A stretch of DNA of 64,000 bases from Salvia splendens. Its lineage: Eukaryota > Streptophyta > Magnoliopsida > Lamiales > Lamiaceae. The position numbers and the translations under genes were made by a program. The notes under the pieces were generated by a model that had not been told where the DNA came from, did not search any database, and worked only from the letters and a program-made list of their open reading frames with translations. Where the stretch lies: assembly GCF_004379255.2 (NCBI RefSeq), contig NC_056036.1:41007576-41071575 (forward strand), read 5' to 3'. Positions 1-10,897 of the stretch are shown here, in pieces. Numbering within the stretch: the stretch's first letter is position 1; every line of letters begins with the position of its first letter.

Positions 1-41
1 ATCCGTTGAACGAAGAAACTGTGTTGATTGTGTGTGTGTGT

Positions 42-70
42 GAGAGAGGGGGAGAGAGAGAGAGAGAGAG
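42..70. repeat. GA-rich microsatellite
   Basis: A purine run made almost only of GA dinucleotides with a short G5 interruption. It is a simple repeat with no coding potential. Confidence 0.85.
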
Positions 71-2921
71 ATGCAGAGAAGAGGCAAACAGTGAAGAAGA
101 CAGGTTGGAAATGTATAGTCTGGAAATGAATGAGTCAAACTGCCACGTCACGCTGTATTAATAATAATAAGCTTGAATTATTCAAATAATTAAATACATA
201 TAAATTGCAGTTAATGTCTATTTGAATATAAAACTTTTCATGTCGGAGTATGTAGAATTTAGTAATTTTATAGTATGACTTGCAATATTTTAAAAATATG
301 TAATTGTGTGGTCCACTATGTTGGTCCAAATTGATTTAAAATATTTGGAGAGGAAATGTTTTACATGATCCAATGCAATCCAATTTTTTGATAATACAAT
401 CATTTATCTATTCTCCACTTGCCCAACTAAATCTCATAACCTTTATGTTTGACACATAATATTTTAAGGATAGAATCCAATGAATGAAAATGATTTGTTG
501 TTTACATTGATTGATTAGTGATAAGATTTTTATTTAAATTAGAGGTGCAATTAGAATTTTAAAATGTAAATTTTAAAAATAAATAGTCTCATTTGATGTT
601 GTCCTCATAAAAATTGGGTTGATAGGTGACGACCATAGCATTTTCGGCTGATTTAAGGGAAAATTGGACATTTTATTGCCTAGGCCGACCACTCCGTCCC
701 TAAATTTGTCCTTTAGGATGATCTAACTAAAATTTATTAGTATATTTTTTATGCATATGTCCAATAAAAGCATCCAAGTTTAAAATGTGTTTTTTTTTTC
801 TTTTTCTCAATCTATTTGTTTTTTCTTTATTGATATCGTTCTATGCATTAGGTTTTTGCAAAATAATAACATGATCAAAAGTCTAGGTAAATAACAATAA
901 ATAAATCAGCACTATAATATACGTATATGTACATGGATTGATTTTTCTTAGTCGGCCGTTGTGGAATGAGTTTAGTAACTTTGACTACTCATCATATAAA
1001 AGTGACTAATAATACTAGGCTTATGTGTGCTATGTTGTATTTTAGTCATTTGATTTGCCTCTTAATTATACTCCCTCCGTCCCGCTTTAAGAGTCCCAAT
1101 TGAGTCGGACATATATTTTAAGAAAGTGCTTGAGTGTGTAATCAATAAATATTGTAGTGGATGTTATGATTCACTTTTAATTGAGTGTGTAATAAATAAA
1201 TGTTGTAGTGGATGTTGAGACCCACTTTTAACACTTTTTTACTTACTTTGTAGGCATTTTTTATTAGTTTATTCCAACCGGGACTCCTAAAGCGAGACGC
1301 CCGAAATTGATCAACCGGGACTCCTAAAGCGGAACTGAGAGAGTATAATATTAATATCAAAACAAAAATTAATTTGTATATGCTGAAACTTACTTTATAG
1401 TAACTCTTTAATAGTTGATTACATTAATCATGCATAGCCAAATTGCTTAAAATTAATGGCTGGTCTAAAAAGCAATTTCTATTTTCTAGTGTCAGACACA
1501 GTGAAGGGCCAGAGTCATTACTGACATCGAAAGAAATATGTGGTGCAACTGTCGTCACTATCACTGAATGGCTAATGAAGAATGAAAGTGGATTTGGGCG
1601 AAGTTGTTGTGCCGTTTAATTAGTAGCATATCTAAAAGGCGAATTTAATGAGATTTTCTGACTCCATGAGCCAACAATAGAATTGATCGACCCTTGACCC
1701 CACCTGAATCCGCCATTAATTAAAAACAACATATAAGCATTTTTAAGTTCATGCCTTATAATAATAGATTTGACTAGTATCCCATTTGCTTTTGATTTTA
1801 TAATTTATACTATCATCTACCAAATTAATATCATGCTAATTGTTGAGGGAGGTGCAATGCTAATATGACTTTGCAGTTATTTTATAGTACTATATATCTT
1901 CCATAGATCAACAATTAATTATTTCATATCCCATCATAGGTATACATGGTCAATAAAGACTGATAAAGATAGTAATTAAGCAAAAAAAAGTTAAGAAATT
2001 AATCAATAAATATAACACCAAGGTGAGGACTTCAACTATAATATCTTGAAATAATAGTACTCCGTAAATCTTTTGGGTATAACTCATTTATTTAATAGTA
2101 AAACATCACTCCACAACACATATCCATTTCTTTCATAGGAAAGTCAAAATAATAATAAAATGAAGTCAAGACATATTGCAACCAACCATCAACGAAGCAG
2201 ACCGAGAAACAAAGAAACACAAGAGATCAAACCAGCTCTACCTCTTTGTGTGCTCGTTCATGCGGACCAACCTCTAATGTCGCTCAAGTTCTCGTTATCA
2301 TCTATTCCGCAACTTTGAAAATCAATGGTAAAAATCATGAATTTTAACATTTTCCACGGGATTTCAAATTGTATCCAATTTGACATCTGACAAATTCAAC
2401 GAGGACAACAACACCCTTGAGTTTTATCATATTTCTCAATGCATTTAGCATGTAAATCAACCATGTCATCAATATGAAATACATGTGCGCCAAATCAACA
2501 ACATATTATACATATCAAATTTGTTATGCGAAAATTGAGAATAATGTTACCGTTCATGGTTTTTTAGGACTAATTTTTTTAGTGGGATGGTTCAAAATTT
2601 AAGTAAAATTCATAATTTTTCTGTTCAATTTGCTCTTTAGACCATCTTCAACCATACACAAAAAATGAGTTTTGGTGTAGAAAACTTCTCTAACCATATA
2701 CCAAATCTAAACTCATTTTTGGATTTTTCTATGGAACAACACCAAATATTGTGCTACTCCAAAAATTTAGTAAGCCATATATTAAAAAATGGTGTAAATT
2801 TTGAATTTTTTAATTTGGGGGTAAATAGTTGGAGTAAAACTATTTTTAGTGTGACATAGGCTAAAATGTGGATTTAAGTTTGATATAAATAATTAGAATG
2901 ATGTTAATAAAACAATGGTTT
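71..2921. other. Gene-free AT-rich stretch
   Basis: I see no supported gene here. Open frames are short and have no recognisable domain. The only defined structure is the Stowaway-type MITE at 1071-1343. The rest is AT-rich intergenic DNA. Confidence 0.6.
1071..1343. mobile_element. Stowaway-type MITE
   Basis: The left end reads CTCCCTCCGTCCC, the common plant Stowaway (Tc1/mariner) terminus, and the right end is a decayed inverted copy ending in GAGAGAG. TA flanks both ends, as expected for the target duplication. The element is 273 bp and has no coding capacity. The degenerate right terminus suggests it is old. Confidence 0.8.
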
Positions 2922-2924
2922 TAA

Positions 2925-3950
2925 GAGCATGCGCAGCGGTGGACGGACGGCGTTTGTCCGTCCGTGCCGCTGGCACGGCGCTGCTCGCTGCGAAGAGCAC
3001 GTCCGTGCCAGCGAGCAGGCGACGTGGCGGCACGCGATTGGGCAACGGTTATGCCGTTGCCTTTGAAATATTTATTTTTTTTTATTAAAAATAGGTTTTT
3101 AATTAAAAAAAACGATAAAAAAAATTTCACTTCCTAAAAAAAATATATCCGTTTATTACCGCTTTTTACCACTTTTTTATTTTTTTTTAATTTTTTCCCC
3201 CCAAAAATACACATTTTCATCTATAAATACCTCCACTTTTACACCCAAAAATTCACACCAAACTACACAATTCTCATCTTCATTCTCTCATATCCATTCT
3301 CATCTTCATTCTCCCATATCCATTCTCAATCTTTCTTCCACTCCTACACCATAACAATGTCCGGCCACGGCGATAACCCCCAGGCTCCGGTTAGAACCCC
3401 GAATGGTTCGGTTCACCACCGTTTCCTAGTCCGGAAATGGAATACTCGGCCCCTCCTCAAACCCAAAGTTCGGGCGTTCCGGGTGGCTACCGACCATACC
3501 CAATCGACGACCAAGGTGCCCCCGAAGGGCGATACGGGTGGACACCGGAGCCTAGGCCGACCGCCCCCTCCCAAACTCCTACTCCTCATACTCGCGGTGT
3601 CCTCACACCGTACACTCCGGCGGAGATGGATAAATTGTTCACAGGGGTATTTTTTAGCTTTTAATTATGTAATTTTAAATTTTTAGGAGTTTAATTATGT
3701 AATTTTTAATTTTTAGGATTTTAATTATGTCTTTTTTATTTTATTTGTAATTTGTAATATTTATTGTGGTTTTTTAATGAATTTTAATATTATGGAAATG
3801 TTTTTGTTTAATTGAATTTTAAATTGAATTGTGATCGTCCTTGCGGAAGAGCACAGCTGTGGATGTTGTGCTCTTGCCAGAGAGCAGGCAGGAATAGTGG
3901 CGCCGTGCCTATAACCGTGCTCGCTGGTAAGAGCACGGCTATGGATGCTC
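2925..3950 (+). mobile_element. PIF/Harbinger deletion derivative, copy 1
   Basis: Terminal inverted repeats begin GAGCAT and end ATGCTC, and TAA flanks both sides (2922-2924 and 3951-3953), the usual Harbinger 3-bp target duplication. The inside matches the longer element at 53242-55043 in opposite orientation: the same leader, the start of the same ORF1, and the same AT-rich 3' region with repeated TAATTATGTAATTTTTAA-like units. The middle and end of ORF1 are missing, so this 1,026-bp copy arose by internal deletion. Confidence 0.88.
3357..3664 (+). pseudogene. Broken Harbinger ORF1 fragment
   Basis: The start codon and first residues (MSGHGDNP) match the ORF1 start of the copy at 53631-54587 (MSGNDDNP). 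A frameshift follows between about 3380 and 3435. The homologous reading then continues in another frame from about 3437, through the Y-S-A-P-P, Y-R-P-Y-P-I-D-D-Q-G and G-W-T-P-E-P-R-P blocks to T-P-Y-T-P-A-E-M, where the SANT/Myb-like domain should begin. Deletion removes everything after that. It cannot make a working protein. Confidence 0.82.
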
Positions 3951-3953
3951 TAA

Positions 3954-4309
3954 GTATCACCAAAAGCAGTCATTTGTACATAGATGGACGATTGAAAATC
4001 ATTGAATTTCGTGATTTTATACTCCGCATTACGTTTTCAAATATTATAGGAGGAGTCATTTTATTTTACTAATTTATTCAGATAACGAGGACCACATCAA
4101 AGGGTCAAAATTCAAAATTATATCTCATTATTACAAGGTTTATTATTTGTCACACCTTTGTAGTGATGACAATAATATCTAACAAAAAAGAAAACAGATT
4201 TTAAAATCACATTTATTAAGTGGGTTCCCTCAGTTGGAGGGCTGTCCCTCATATACCACGTTGTTGCAAAAACTTTTTAAAGTTTGATGGATACATATAT
4301 TGATTTATA
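3954..4309. other. Short intergenic gap
   Basis: AT-rich sequence between the Harbinger element and the LTR retrotransposon. No gene, repeat or RNA is recognisable. Confidence 0.6.
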
Positions 4310-4314
4310 ATGTG

Positions 4315-4884
4315 TGATGGGATACGAACTAAACAACTAAACAATAATGGCGAGCCCAATAGCAGTGACGGCCCATCAGCCCAAAACCCAAGAAAGAGTA
4401 TCAGTTCGGCACAACCAAAGAGTTCGGTCACAGCCTATAGCTCGGTAAAAGCCGACCAATCGAGCTCAACTCTCAGATCGGCAAAAGCTGATCGGCAAAG
4501 TTCAGCAGTTCGGTCTCAGTATTCGACCGAACAAGGAGATAGTGGACCCATGCAGGATCTCCACGACCTCCATTACACCCACGATCTATTTAGTGGTATT
4601 AAGCAGTTATCAACCCCCCTACCAGGGCTGCAAACCACGATCTTAGTTCGAATGTATAAATAGAACTTAGATCAGATAGACCAGGGTTAAGTTCTCTAGA
4701 TCCTGAATCTCATATAGCAAAATCAGTATTGTAATCTGTAAGCTAGATCAAGCAATACAAATTTGCCCTCTATTCTTCCCGTGGACGTAGATTTACCTCA
4801 GTAAATCGAACCACGTAATTTTCAGTGTTGTGATCTTCATTTATTACTTGCATTTATTCCCATCAAAAATTCGCTAAATCATCA
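4315..4884 (+). repeat. 5' LTR
   Basis: 570 bp, starting TGATGGGATACG and ending AAATCATCA. It matches 14130-14699 throughout except for one base. It contains a TATA box at 4655-4662. Confidence 0.95.
4655..4662 (+). promoter_or_regulatory. LTR TATA box (5' LTR)
   Basis: The octamer TATAAATA lies 340 bases into the LTR. This is the expected place for the retrotransposon's Pol II promoter; it would start transcription near 4690. An identical copy lies at 14470-14477 in the 3' LTR. Confidence 0.6.
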
Positions 4885-4885
4885 C

Positions 4886-4903
4886 TGGCGCCGTCTGTGG
4901 GAA
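4886..4903 (+). other. Primer-binding site for minus-strand DNA
   Basis: TGGCGCCGTCTGTGGGAA begins one base after the 5' LTR. The leading TGG matches the CCA tail of a tRNA, and the TGGCGCCGT core is common in plant gypsy elements. I do not assign the priming tRNA, since the remainder differs from the tRNA-Asp type I remember. Confidence 0.8.
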
Positions 4904-4958
4904 CACAGAAAACCAAAACTGTGATAAAAGCGAGTTTTTGATCCTCTTCCACCAAAAA

Positions 4959-7037
4959 ATGCGTACCAGATCACATAATACCCATACTTCCGTCCGTGAT
5001 GAACGTGAGGAAGCTAGTCCAGCCCGTAGGTCTGGAAAACAGCCTCGGGAGAAATCTGCCTCCAGTTCTCATGGTGAAAGAACAAACCACTCAAAAAGTC
5101 ATCGCACCGAGCCTCCCCAGCAGCTTGATTTGAATGAGGCTGTCAAGTTGTTCTTGGCTGAGAAGCAGGATGAGTTCTTAACATTCCTGCAAAAGAGCCA
5201 GAAGCCGGAGAAGAAAACGGCGGATTCTCCCTCCCCCTCCAGACATGAAAGTCACTACCGCAGTAGTGTCGTATCTTCCAGGAGAAAGAATCCTCACCAC
5301 CGATATGTTCCTTCTCCTCCTTGTTACCGAAATCACAGGAGAACTCCATCTCCACCATACCGTAGAGATGTCGGATTCGCTATGTATGGAGCGCTGAAGA
5401 CTCCATTTTCGGATGATATCACCAGAACTCCGTTGCCACAGAATTACCGAACTCCGTCATTGACTTATGACGGGTTAGTGGATCCTCATGATTTCCTGGG
5501 ACGCTATCAGTATAATATGGCGAACCAAGGTCTCAATGAGGTTCATATGTGTAAGCTGTTTCCCGAGCTGCTCATCGGGAACGCAAGAAGGTGGTTTGAT
5601 AGCCTCCCTCAAGGCAGCATTAGATCTTACAGAGATCTAATGGATGCTTTTCATAGGAGGTTCTTCCAGAAAGCTGAAACCCGAATCACTTCGGCTCAGC
5701 TGCTTTCTATACGTCAAGGTCGCGATGAAAAGATTAGCGACTTCATGACAAGATTCCACAAGGAATGCCTACAAGTAGATGATCTCAATGATCTACTTGT
5801 CATTTCGGCATTCCAAAATGGAATTCTGCCAGGAGCTCTCTACAGAAAGCTCGTTGAATGCAGTCCGCAAACAGCTCAAGAGATGTGGGACATTGCGGAC
5901 CAGTTTTCTCGTGCTGATGAGGCAGACCGTCGAAAACGGTCTTTAGACAGCTCTTCCAGAGGAGACAAGAGGAAGCCCGATCATAGCGATCAGGGACATC
6001 CTCGCCGAACTCCTTTTGAAAGAATTCAAAGGGCACCGGTACAAGACAGATTGGGACCACGTCTCAATCCTGAGAAACCACCCGCTCAGTTCGTACCATT
6101 GAACAAGTCGAGAGTGGAAATTTTCGAACTGCATTCTGATATGTTCGAAAAACCAAAGCCGATGACGAAATCGGCCATGCGCCGAAGTCAGGATAAATAT
6201 TGCTCATTCCATCAAGACCACGGTCACGATACCGAGGAGTGCCGAAATTTGGCAGCAGATATTGATGTTCTTGTGAAAGCAGGGACGTTAAAAAAATACC
6301 AAAGCAAGCCGCCGAAAAAGAATAAGAAACAGAGAAGTGCGAACTGCGCTCCTCAGGATCCTAAAAGGCAACAGGATCCCGAAGACGATGACGAGCCGCA
6401 ATATGATGGAGTAATCCAGACTATTGACGCTCTCCCAGCCGGGAAGACTAAATCGTCTCTAAAATCAGAGCGCAGAGGCTTCAATCGAGAGGAGCCAACA
6501 CATAAAAGGCTGAAGAAGGAGGAAGTAATTACATTTTCAGATGCAGATCCCGTCCCGGCCATTTCTCCTCATCAAGACGCTATTGTCATTCAAGCTGGAG
6601 TGGCAAACAAACTGATCCACAGAGTGTTTGTGGATACAGGAGCGTCGGTTAGCATTCTTTTTAAAGAATGTTTTGATAAACTGGAAGTGGATCCAGCTCG
6701 GCTCAGTCCGGCCCCACTTCCTCTGAAAAGTTTCGCCCAGGAGGACACCCGCCCTGAAGGTATTATCAGCCTTCCGATTACGGTAGGAAGAGCGCCTACT
6801 AGCTCCAGTACGGTGATCGAGTTTTTTGTGGTAAAAGCTCGATCCCCGTATAACATTATACTGGGAAGAGACTGGCTCAACACAGTTCGGGCCATTTGCT
6901 CTACTTATCACCTCACAATCAAGATCCCCACTAAAGGAGGGATAGCAGTCATCCGAGGTGATCAAAAGAGAGCAAAAGAATGTTTGCAGATTGCGCTTAA
7001 AAGTGCCGAACAATCAGATCGGCACCATCAAGCATAG
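4959..7037 (+). CDS. Retrotransposon Gag-protease polyprotein
   Basis: A 692-residue frame that makes the particle shell protein and the aspartic protease. The N-terminal third is basic and low in complexity. A retrotransposon gag domain follows at about 175-290, with the typical A-R-R-W-F-D-S-L core. A short Cys/His cluster (CSFHQDHGHDTEEC) stands where a zinc knuckle is usual but does not match CCHC spacing. The protease active site is VDTGAS, with catalytic Asp near residue 559, and the protease closes with I-I-L-G-R-D-W-L. I chose the ATG at 4959, because the frame upstream of it lacks an ATG. It ends with TAG at 7035-7037, in the same frame as the pol gene that follows. Confidence 0.92.
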   Translation: MRTRSHNTHTSVRDEREEASPARRSGKQPREKSASSSHGERTNHSKSHRTEPPQQLDLNEAVKLFLAEKQDEFLTFLQKSQKPEKKTADSPSPSRHESHYRSSVVSSRRKNPHHRYVPSPPCYRNHRRTPSPPYRRDVGFAMYGALKTPFSDDITRTPLPQNYRTPSLTYDGLVDPHDFLGRYQYNMANQGLNEVHMCKLFPELLIGNARRWFDSLPQGSIRSYRDLMDAFHRRFFQKAETRITSAQLLSIRQGRDEKISDFMTRFHKECLQVDDLNDLLVISAFQNGILPGALYRKLVECSPQTAQEMWDIADQFSRADEADRRKRSLDSSSRGDKRKPDHSDQGHPRRTPFERIQRAPVQDRLGPRLNPEKPPAQFVPLNKSRVEIFELHSDMFEKPKPMTKSAMRRSQDKYCSFHQDHGHDTEECRNLAADIDVLVKAGTLKKYQSKPPKKNKKQRSANCAPQDPKRQQDPEDDDEPQYDGVIQTIDALPAGKTKSSLKSERRGFNREEPTHKRLKKEEVITFSDADPVPAISPHQDAIVIQAGVANKLIHRVFVDTGASVSILFKECFDKLEVDPARLSPAPLPLKSFAQEDTRPEGIISLPITVGRAPTSSSTVIEFFVVKARSPYNIILGRDWLNTVRAICSTYHLTIKIPTKGGIAVIRGDQKRAKECLQIALKSAEQSDRHHQA

Positions 7038-7043
7038 CAATCA
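7035..7043 (+). promoter_or_regulatory. Amber stop in a leaky-readthrough context
   Basis: Gag-pro ends TAG CAA TCA. The six bases after the stop fit CARYYA, the motif known from tobamoviruses to promote stop-codon readthrough. The pol frame is in phase, and no other stop lies between this TAG and the pol ATG at 7071. Readthrough would therefore yield a Gag-Pol fusion. The sequence match is seen; the function is inferred. Confidence 0.55.
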
Positions 7044-7070
7044 CAGCAGCCGGAGTCAGAGGCAGGCGAA

Positions 7071-10000
7071 ATGAACGAAGTCACACCGGAGCCGAACTCG
7101 ATGAAAGTTCAGTTATACGAAGATGATCCATCCAGAACGGTCAAGATCGGTTTCGCGGGAACACCTCTACTCCGGGAAAAGACCATCCAGCTCCTCAAAG
7201 AGTACAAAGATGTCTTTGCGTGGTCTCCGTTGGACATGACTGGAGTGTCTCCCGAGGTAATTACACATCGGTTAAATATTGATCCTTCAGTCCGGCCTAT
7301 AAAACAGAAGCAAAGACTCTTTGCGGCAGAAAGAAATCAAGTCATCCATGACGAAGTCCGCCAATTACTGAAAGCGGATGTATTATTTGAAGTAAAATAT
7401 CCTTCTTGGGTGGCCAATCCTGTGATGATCAAGAAAAAAGAAGGAGGATGGCGGATGTGCATAGATTTTACGGATCTAAATAAGCACTGTCCTAAAGATT
7501 GCTACCCCCTTCCCAACATAGATAAAAAAGTAGAAGCTCTGATAGGCTTCGAAATTTTCTGTTTTCTTGATTTGTATAAAGGATACCACCAAGTTTTAAT
7601 GGATGAGAATGATGCTTCAAAAACGGCTTTCATTACTGACTTCGGTATTTTTGCTTATAAAAAGATGCCATTTGGTTTAAAGAATGCCGGAGCCACATAT
7701 CAAAGGATGGTAGATAAGCTATTTCGGCACCTGATCGGAAAAGAGGTTGAAGTATATGTTGACGACATAGTTGTTAAAAGCAGAAGCACTTCGGAGTACG
7801 AAAACAATCTCAAATCCACTCTCGACGTGCTCAAAAAAGCCAACCTCAAACTCAATCCCCAAAAATGTACCTTTTTGGTAGATTCGGGAAAATTTCTGGG
7901 TTGTTGGGTTTCAAAGGAAGGACTCAAGGCAAATCCCCTAAAGGTTCAAGTTGTTCAGAACATGGCAATGCCGAAGTCCATACATGATGTGCAAAGGCTA
8001 ACTGGATGTCTAGCCGCACTGAATAGATTCCTTTCCCAAGCAGCCGAAAAGCAAATGCCGTTCTTCAATGTTTTGAAGAAGGCACCAATGTTTGAGTGGG
8101 GAGCCGAACAGAAAAAGGCTTTTGACGAACTCAAAAGTTATTTAACCGAACTTCCTACTCTCTCTGCTCCAACAGATGCCGAAGTGATATTCTTATATTT
8201 AGCAGCATCAGATCAAACCATTAGCGTGGTGTTTGTACGAGAAGAAGGCCTAAAACAACGTCCTATCTACTTTACAAGCCGAGCATTAAGAGGTCCCGAA
8301 ACAAGGTATCAACCTCTGGAAAAAATTGCTCTGGCATTAGTAAATGCAGCAAGGAGACTGCGGCCATATTTCTATGCTCATAAAGTATGCGTCTTAACCG
8401 ATCTTCCACTTCGGCAAGTTTTGACTAAGCCAGAAGCATCAGGCAGAATTGCCAAGTGGGCCATAGAGTTGGGAGAACATTCAATAGAATATCTACCTCG
8501 GAAAGCCATCAAGGGACAAGCCTTGGCAGATTTTCTTGTAGAGGCAAAGTTCGATCAGGCAATCCCTATTATTGCCGAACAGAAAAATCCTACCAATGAT
8601 GAACTAACACAGCCCCAGAAACCCGAAGTAGAGCCGCCGGACTGTTGGATTGGATTCGTAGATGGAGCTTCGAATAAGACAGGAAGTGGAGCTGGTATTC
8701 TACTTATCGCTCCCGACGGACACGAAGTAACTTATTCACTTCGGTTCTTATTCCCAACCACTAATAACGAAGCCGAATACGAAGCCCTTCTTGCCGGACT
8801 TCAGTTAGCGCAACGTCTACTTGTCAAATCTCTCAAAATTCATTGTGATTCACAAGTCATAGTGAATCACGTGCTGGGTACAAGTGAAGCCCGTGGTGAA
8901 AGGATGAAAAAATACTTGGACAAAGCGCAAAGTATTAGCCGAAATTTCTCTTATTTTCGGATAATCCGCATTCCTAGAGCGGGAAATAGCCGAGCAGATA
9001 CTTTAAGTAAGTTGGCCTCATATCCGAGCTCAAAGGTGGAGGAATTACCGCACAGAAGCATTGATGAAGCTGAAGTACACTCAGTAACCAGTTCACCAAA
9101 CTGGATGACGCCAATATTAAAGTATCTAGATCAAGGACAACTGCCCGAGGATAAGAGAGAAGCAAGGAAAATCACATGCCGAGCACGTCGGTATGAACTT
9201 CATGAAGGAGTCCTATATAGAAAGTCCTACCTTCAACCGTTATTGCGATGTGTAGGACCAGAAGAGACGGATTACATCCTTAGAGAAGTTCATGAAGGAT
9301 CTTGCGGTAGCCACATCGGAGCTAGAGCATTAGCTAAAAAAGTTCTGAGATGGGGATATTATTGGCCAACTTTGGTACAAGAAGCAGTACAGCTAGTTAA
9401 GAAATGTACGAAATGCCAAATCCATGCAAATATCCCAAGGACGCCGCAGACTGATCTATGTGCTATGCAAAGCCCTTGGCCTTTTATGCAATGGGGCATA
9501 GACATAGTAGGACCACTACCACAAGCTCCCCGGCAAATGAAATTCTTGATCGTTGCCGTGGATTACTTCACAAAGTGGGTGGAGGCTGAACCATTAGCTA
9601 CGATAACAAGCTCAAAGGCATTAGATTTTGTCTGGAAGAACATAGTTTGCCGATTTGGCATACCCCATATCCTCATTTCAGATAATGGGACTCAGTTTAC
9701 TGACAAAACATTCAAGAATTGGTGCCAAGAGTTGAATATTCAACAGCGGTTCACTTCAGTCTCTCACCCACAAGCAAACGGACAAACGGAAGTAACAAAC
9801 CGTACTTTGGTGAAAGGCTTAAAAACTCGGTTAGAACAAGCCAAAGGACAATGGGTAGAAAATCTTCCTCAAGTCCTATGGTCTTACCGAACTACACCAA
9901 AAACCTCCAACGGTGAAACTCCGTACAGTCTAGTGTACGGCACTGAAGCCGTAATTCCGGTTGAGATCGGCATACCCAGCCCCCGAACCCTTAATTTCTC

Positions 10001-10334
10001 AACAGAACTGAATGACGACGGACTGAGAGCCGAACTAGATCTTGCCGAAGAAAGAAGAGAATTGGCCTTCATAAAAGAAGCCAAGTACAAGGAGAAAGTA
10101 ACCCGGTATTATAACCAAAGGGTGAAAAAGCTGCAGTTTCAAGTGGGAGATCTCGTATTGAGAAACAATGAAGTAAGCCGAGCAGAAAAGCTGGGCAAAC
10201 TTCAACCCACATGGGAAGGTCCATATCGGGTGTCAGAAGTCCTGGGAAAAGGGTCTTATAAATTAACTCACATGTCAGGAGAACAAGTACCCCGAACATG
10301 GCATATTTCCAACCTCAAGAAGTTCTATTTGTAA
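7071..10334 (+). CDS. Retrotransposon Pol: RT, two RNase H domains, integrase
   Basis: A 1,087-residue frame. Reverse transcriptase spans about 100-290, with the fingers motif G-G-W-R-M-C-I-D-F, P-F-G-L-K-N-A-G and the catalytic YVDD at 229-232. The connection/RNase H region follows to about 480. A second, archaeal-type RNase H spans about 522-650 (FVDGASN, NNEAEYEA, CDSQ, RADTLSKL), a mark of Tat elements. Integrase has the HHCC zinc finger near 738-785 and the D,D,E triad in GIDIVG (about 809), SDNGTQF (about 871) and QTEVTN (about 907). It ends with the common R-T-W-H-I-S-N-L-K-K-F-Y; no chromodomain follows. No stop or frameshift is present. The first in-frame ATG may not be the true start if Pol is made by readthrough. 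Confidence 0.95.
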   Translation: MNEVTPEPNSMKVQLYEDDPSRTVKIGFAGTPLLREKTIQLLKEYKDVFAWSPLDMTGVSPEVITHRLNIDPSVRPIKQKQRLFAAERNQVIHDEVRQLLKADVLFEVKYPSWVANPVMIKKKEGGWRMCIDFTDLNKHCPKDCYPLPNIDKKVEALIGFEIFCFLDLYKGYHQVLMDENDASKTAFITDFGIFAYKKMPFGLKNAGATYQRMVDKLFRHLIGKEVEVYVDDIVVKSRSTSEYENNLKSTLDVLKKANLKLNPQKCTFLVDSGKFLGCWVSKEGLKANPLKVQVVQNMAMPKSIHDVQRLTGCLAALNRFLSQAAEKQMPFFNVLKKAPMFEWGAEQKKAFDELKSYLTELPTLSAPTDAEVIFLYLAASDQTISVVFVREEGLKQRPIYFTSRALRGPETRYQPLEKIALALVNAARRLRPYFYAHKVCVLTDLPLRQVLTKPEASGRIAKWAIELGEHSIEYLPRKAIKGQALADFLVEAKFDQAIPIIAEQKNPTNDELTQPQKPEVEPPDCWIGFVDGASNKTGSGAGILLIAPDGHEVTYSLRFLFPTTNNEAEYEALLAGLQLAQRLLVKSLKIHCDSQVIVNHVLGTSEARGERMKKYLDKAQSISRNFSYFRIIRIPRAGNSRADTLSKLASYPSSKVEELPHRSIDEAEVHSVTSSPNWMTPILKYLDQGQLPEDKREARKITCRARRYELHEGVLYRKSYLQPLLRCVGPEETDYILREVHEGSCGSHIGARALAKKVLRWGYYWPTLVQEAVQLVKKCTKCQIHANIPRTPQTDLCAMQSPWPFMQWGIDIVGPLPQAPRQMKFLIVAVDYFTKWVEAEPLATITSSKALDFVWKNIVCRFGIPHILISDNGTQFTDKTFKNWCQELNIQQRFTSVSHPQANGQTEVTNRTLVKGLKTRLEQAKGQWVENLPQVLWSYRTTPKTSNGETPYSLVYGTEAVIPVEIGIPSPRTLNFSTELNDDGLRAELDLAEERRELAFIKEAKYKEKVTRYYNQRVKKLQFQVGDLVLRNNEVSRAEKLGKLQPTWEGPYRVSEVLGKGSYKLTHMSGEQVPRTWHISNLKKFYL

Positions 10335-10897
10335 GAGACAAGGTCCGGTCAGTCTTGTGTCTAGTTCGGTCCTAGGGTTATGTGCTTTCATATTTTTATT
10401 GTTCTTTATACTTGTCGTTTTTTAAAAGTTTAAAATCTTTTTCGTCCTTTTTATTTGTCTCTCTATGTGCGTTTTGTCTCTTATAAATGTTACTGAGGTA
10501 TATTGCTCCTTAAAGGCTGATCCCCTTTTTTTAGAGCATGTATTAAAGACAATTGTGAGTCCAAGCTTCTAAGGAAGATACAAGATTCCACAATTCAGCT
10601 TAAGAAACAAGCAATTCGTCTGAAACGAACTGCAATAAGCCGAAAACCACTCCGGTTAACTAGGGAAAGTCCAATCCAAGCGATAAAACTCGCCAAATAA
10701 GGACACTAACTAAGTCCGGTCAAAGAAGAGTTTACTTCATAAGACCGAGGACGAGTACAATAAATGAAATAAAAAATCGCTGAACTGTAAATACGCAGTG
10801 ATAGAAGCGAAATGAAAAAATTTCATTTACTAAGTCTTGTTGGGCATACAATTCCGCTGCCCTACGAGAATGCGTTACACCATTACAAAGGACTATT
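10335..10897. other. Retrotransposon region after pol
   Basis: Part of the element between pol and the antisense frames. It is rich in short direct motifs containing TTCGG and CCGAA, as is the rest of the element. No sense or antisense gene is supported here. Confidence 0.5.

Noticed and set aside
4938..4958. A seven-residue longer Gag
   Set aside because: The extension begins with TTG; the first ATG in frame is at 4959.
6537..7013. Long minus-strand frame opposite the protease region
   Set aside because: It is a shadow of gag-pro codon usage, with no domain and no splice continuity with the antisense gene downstream.
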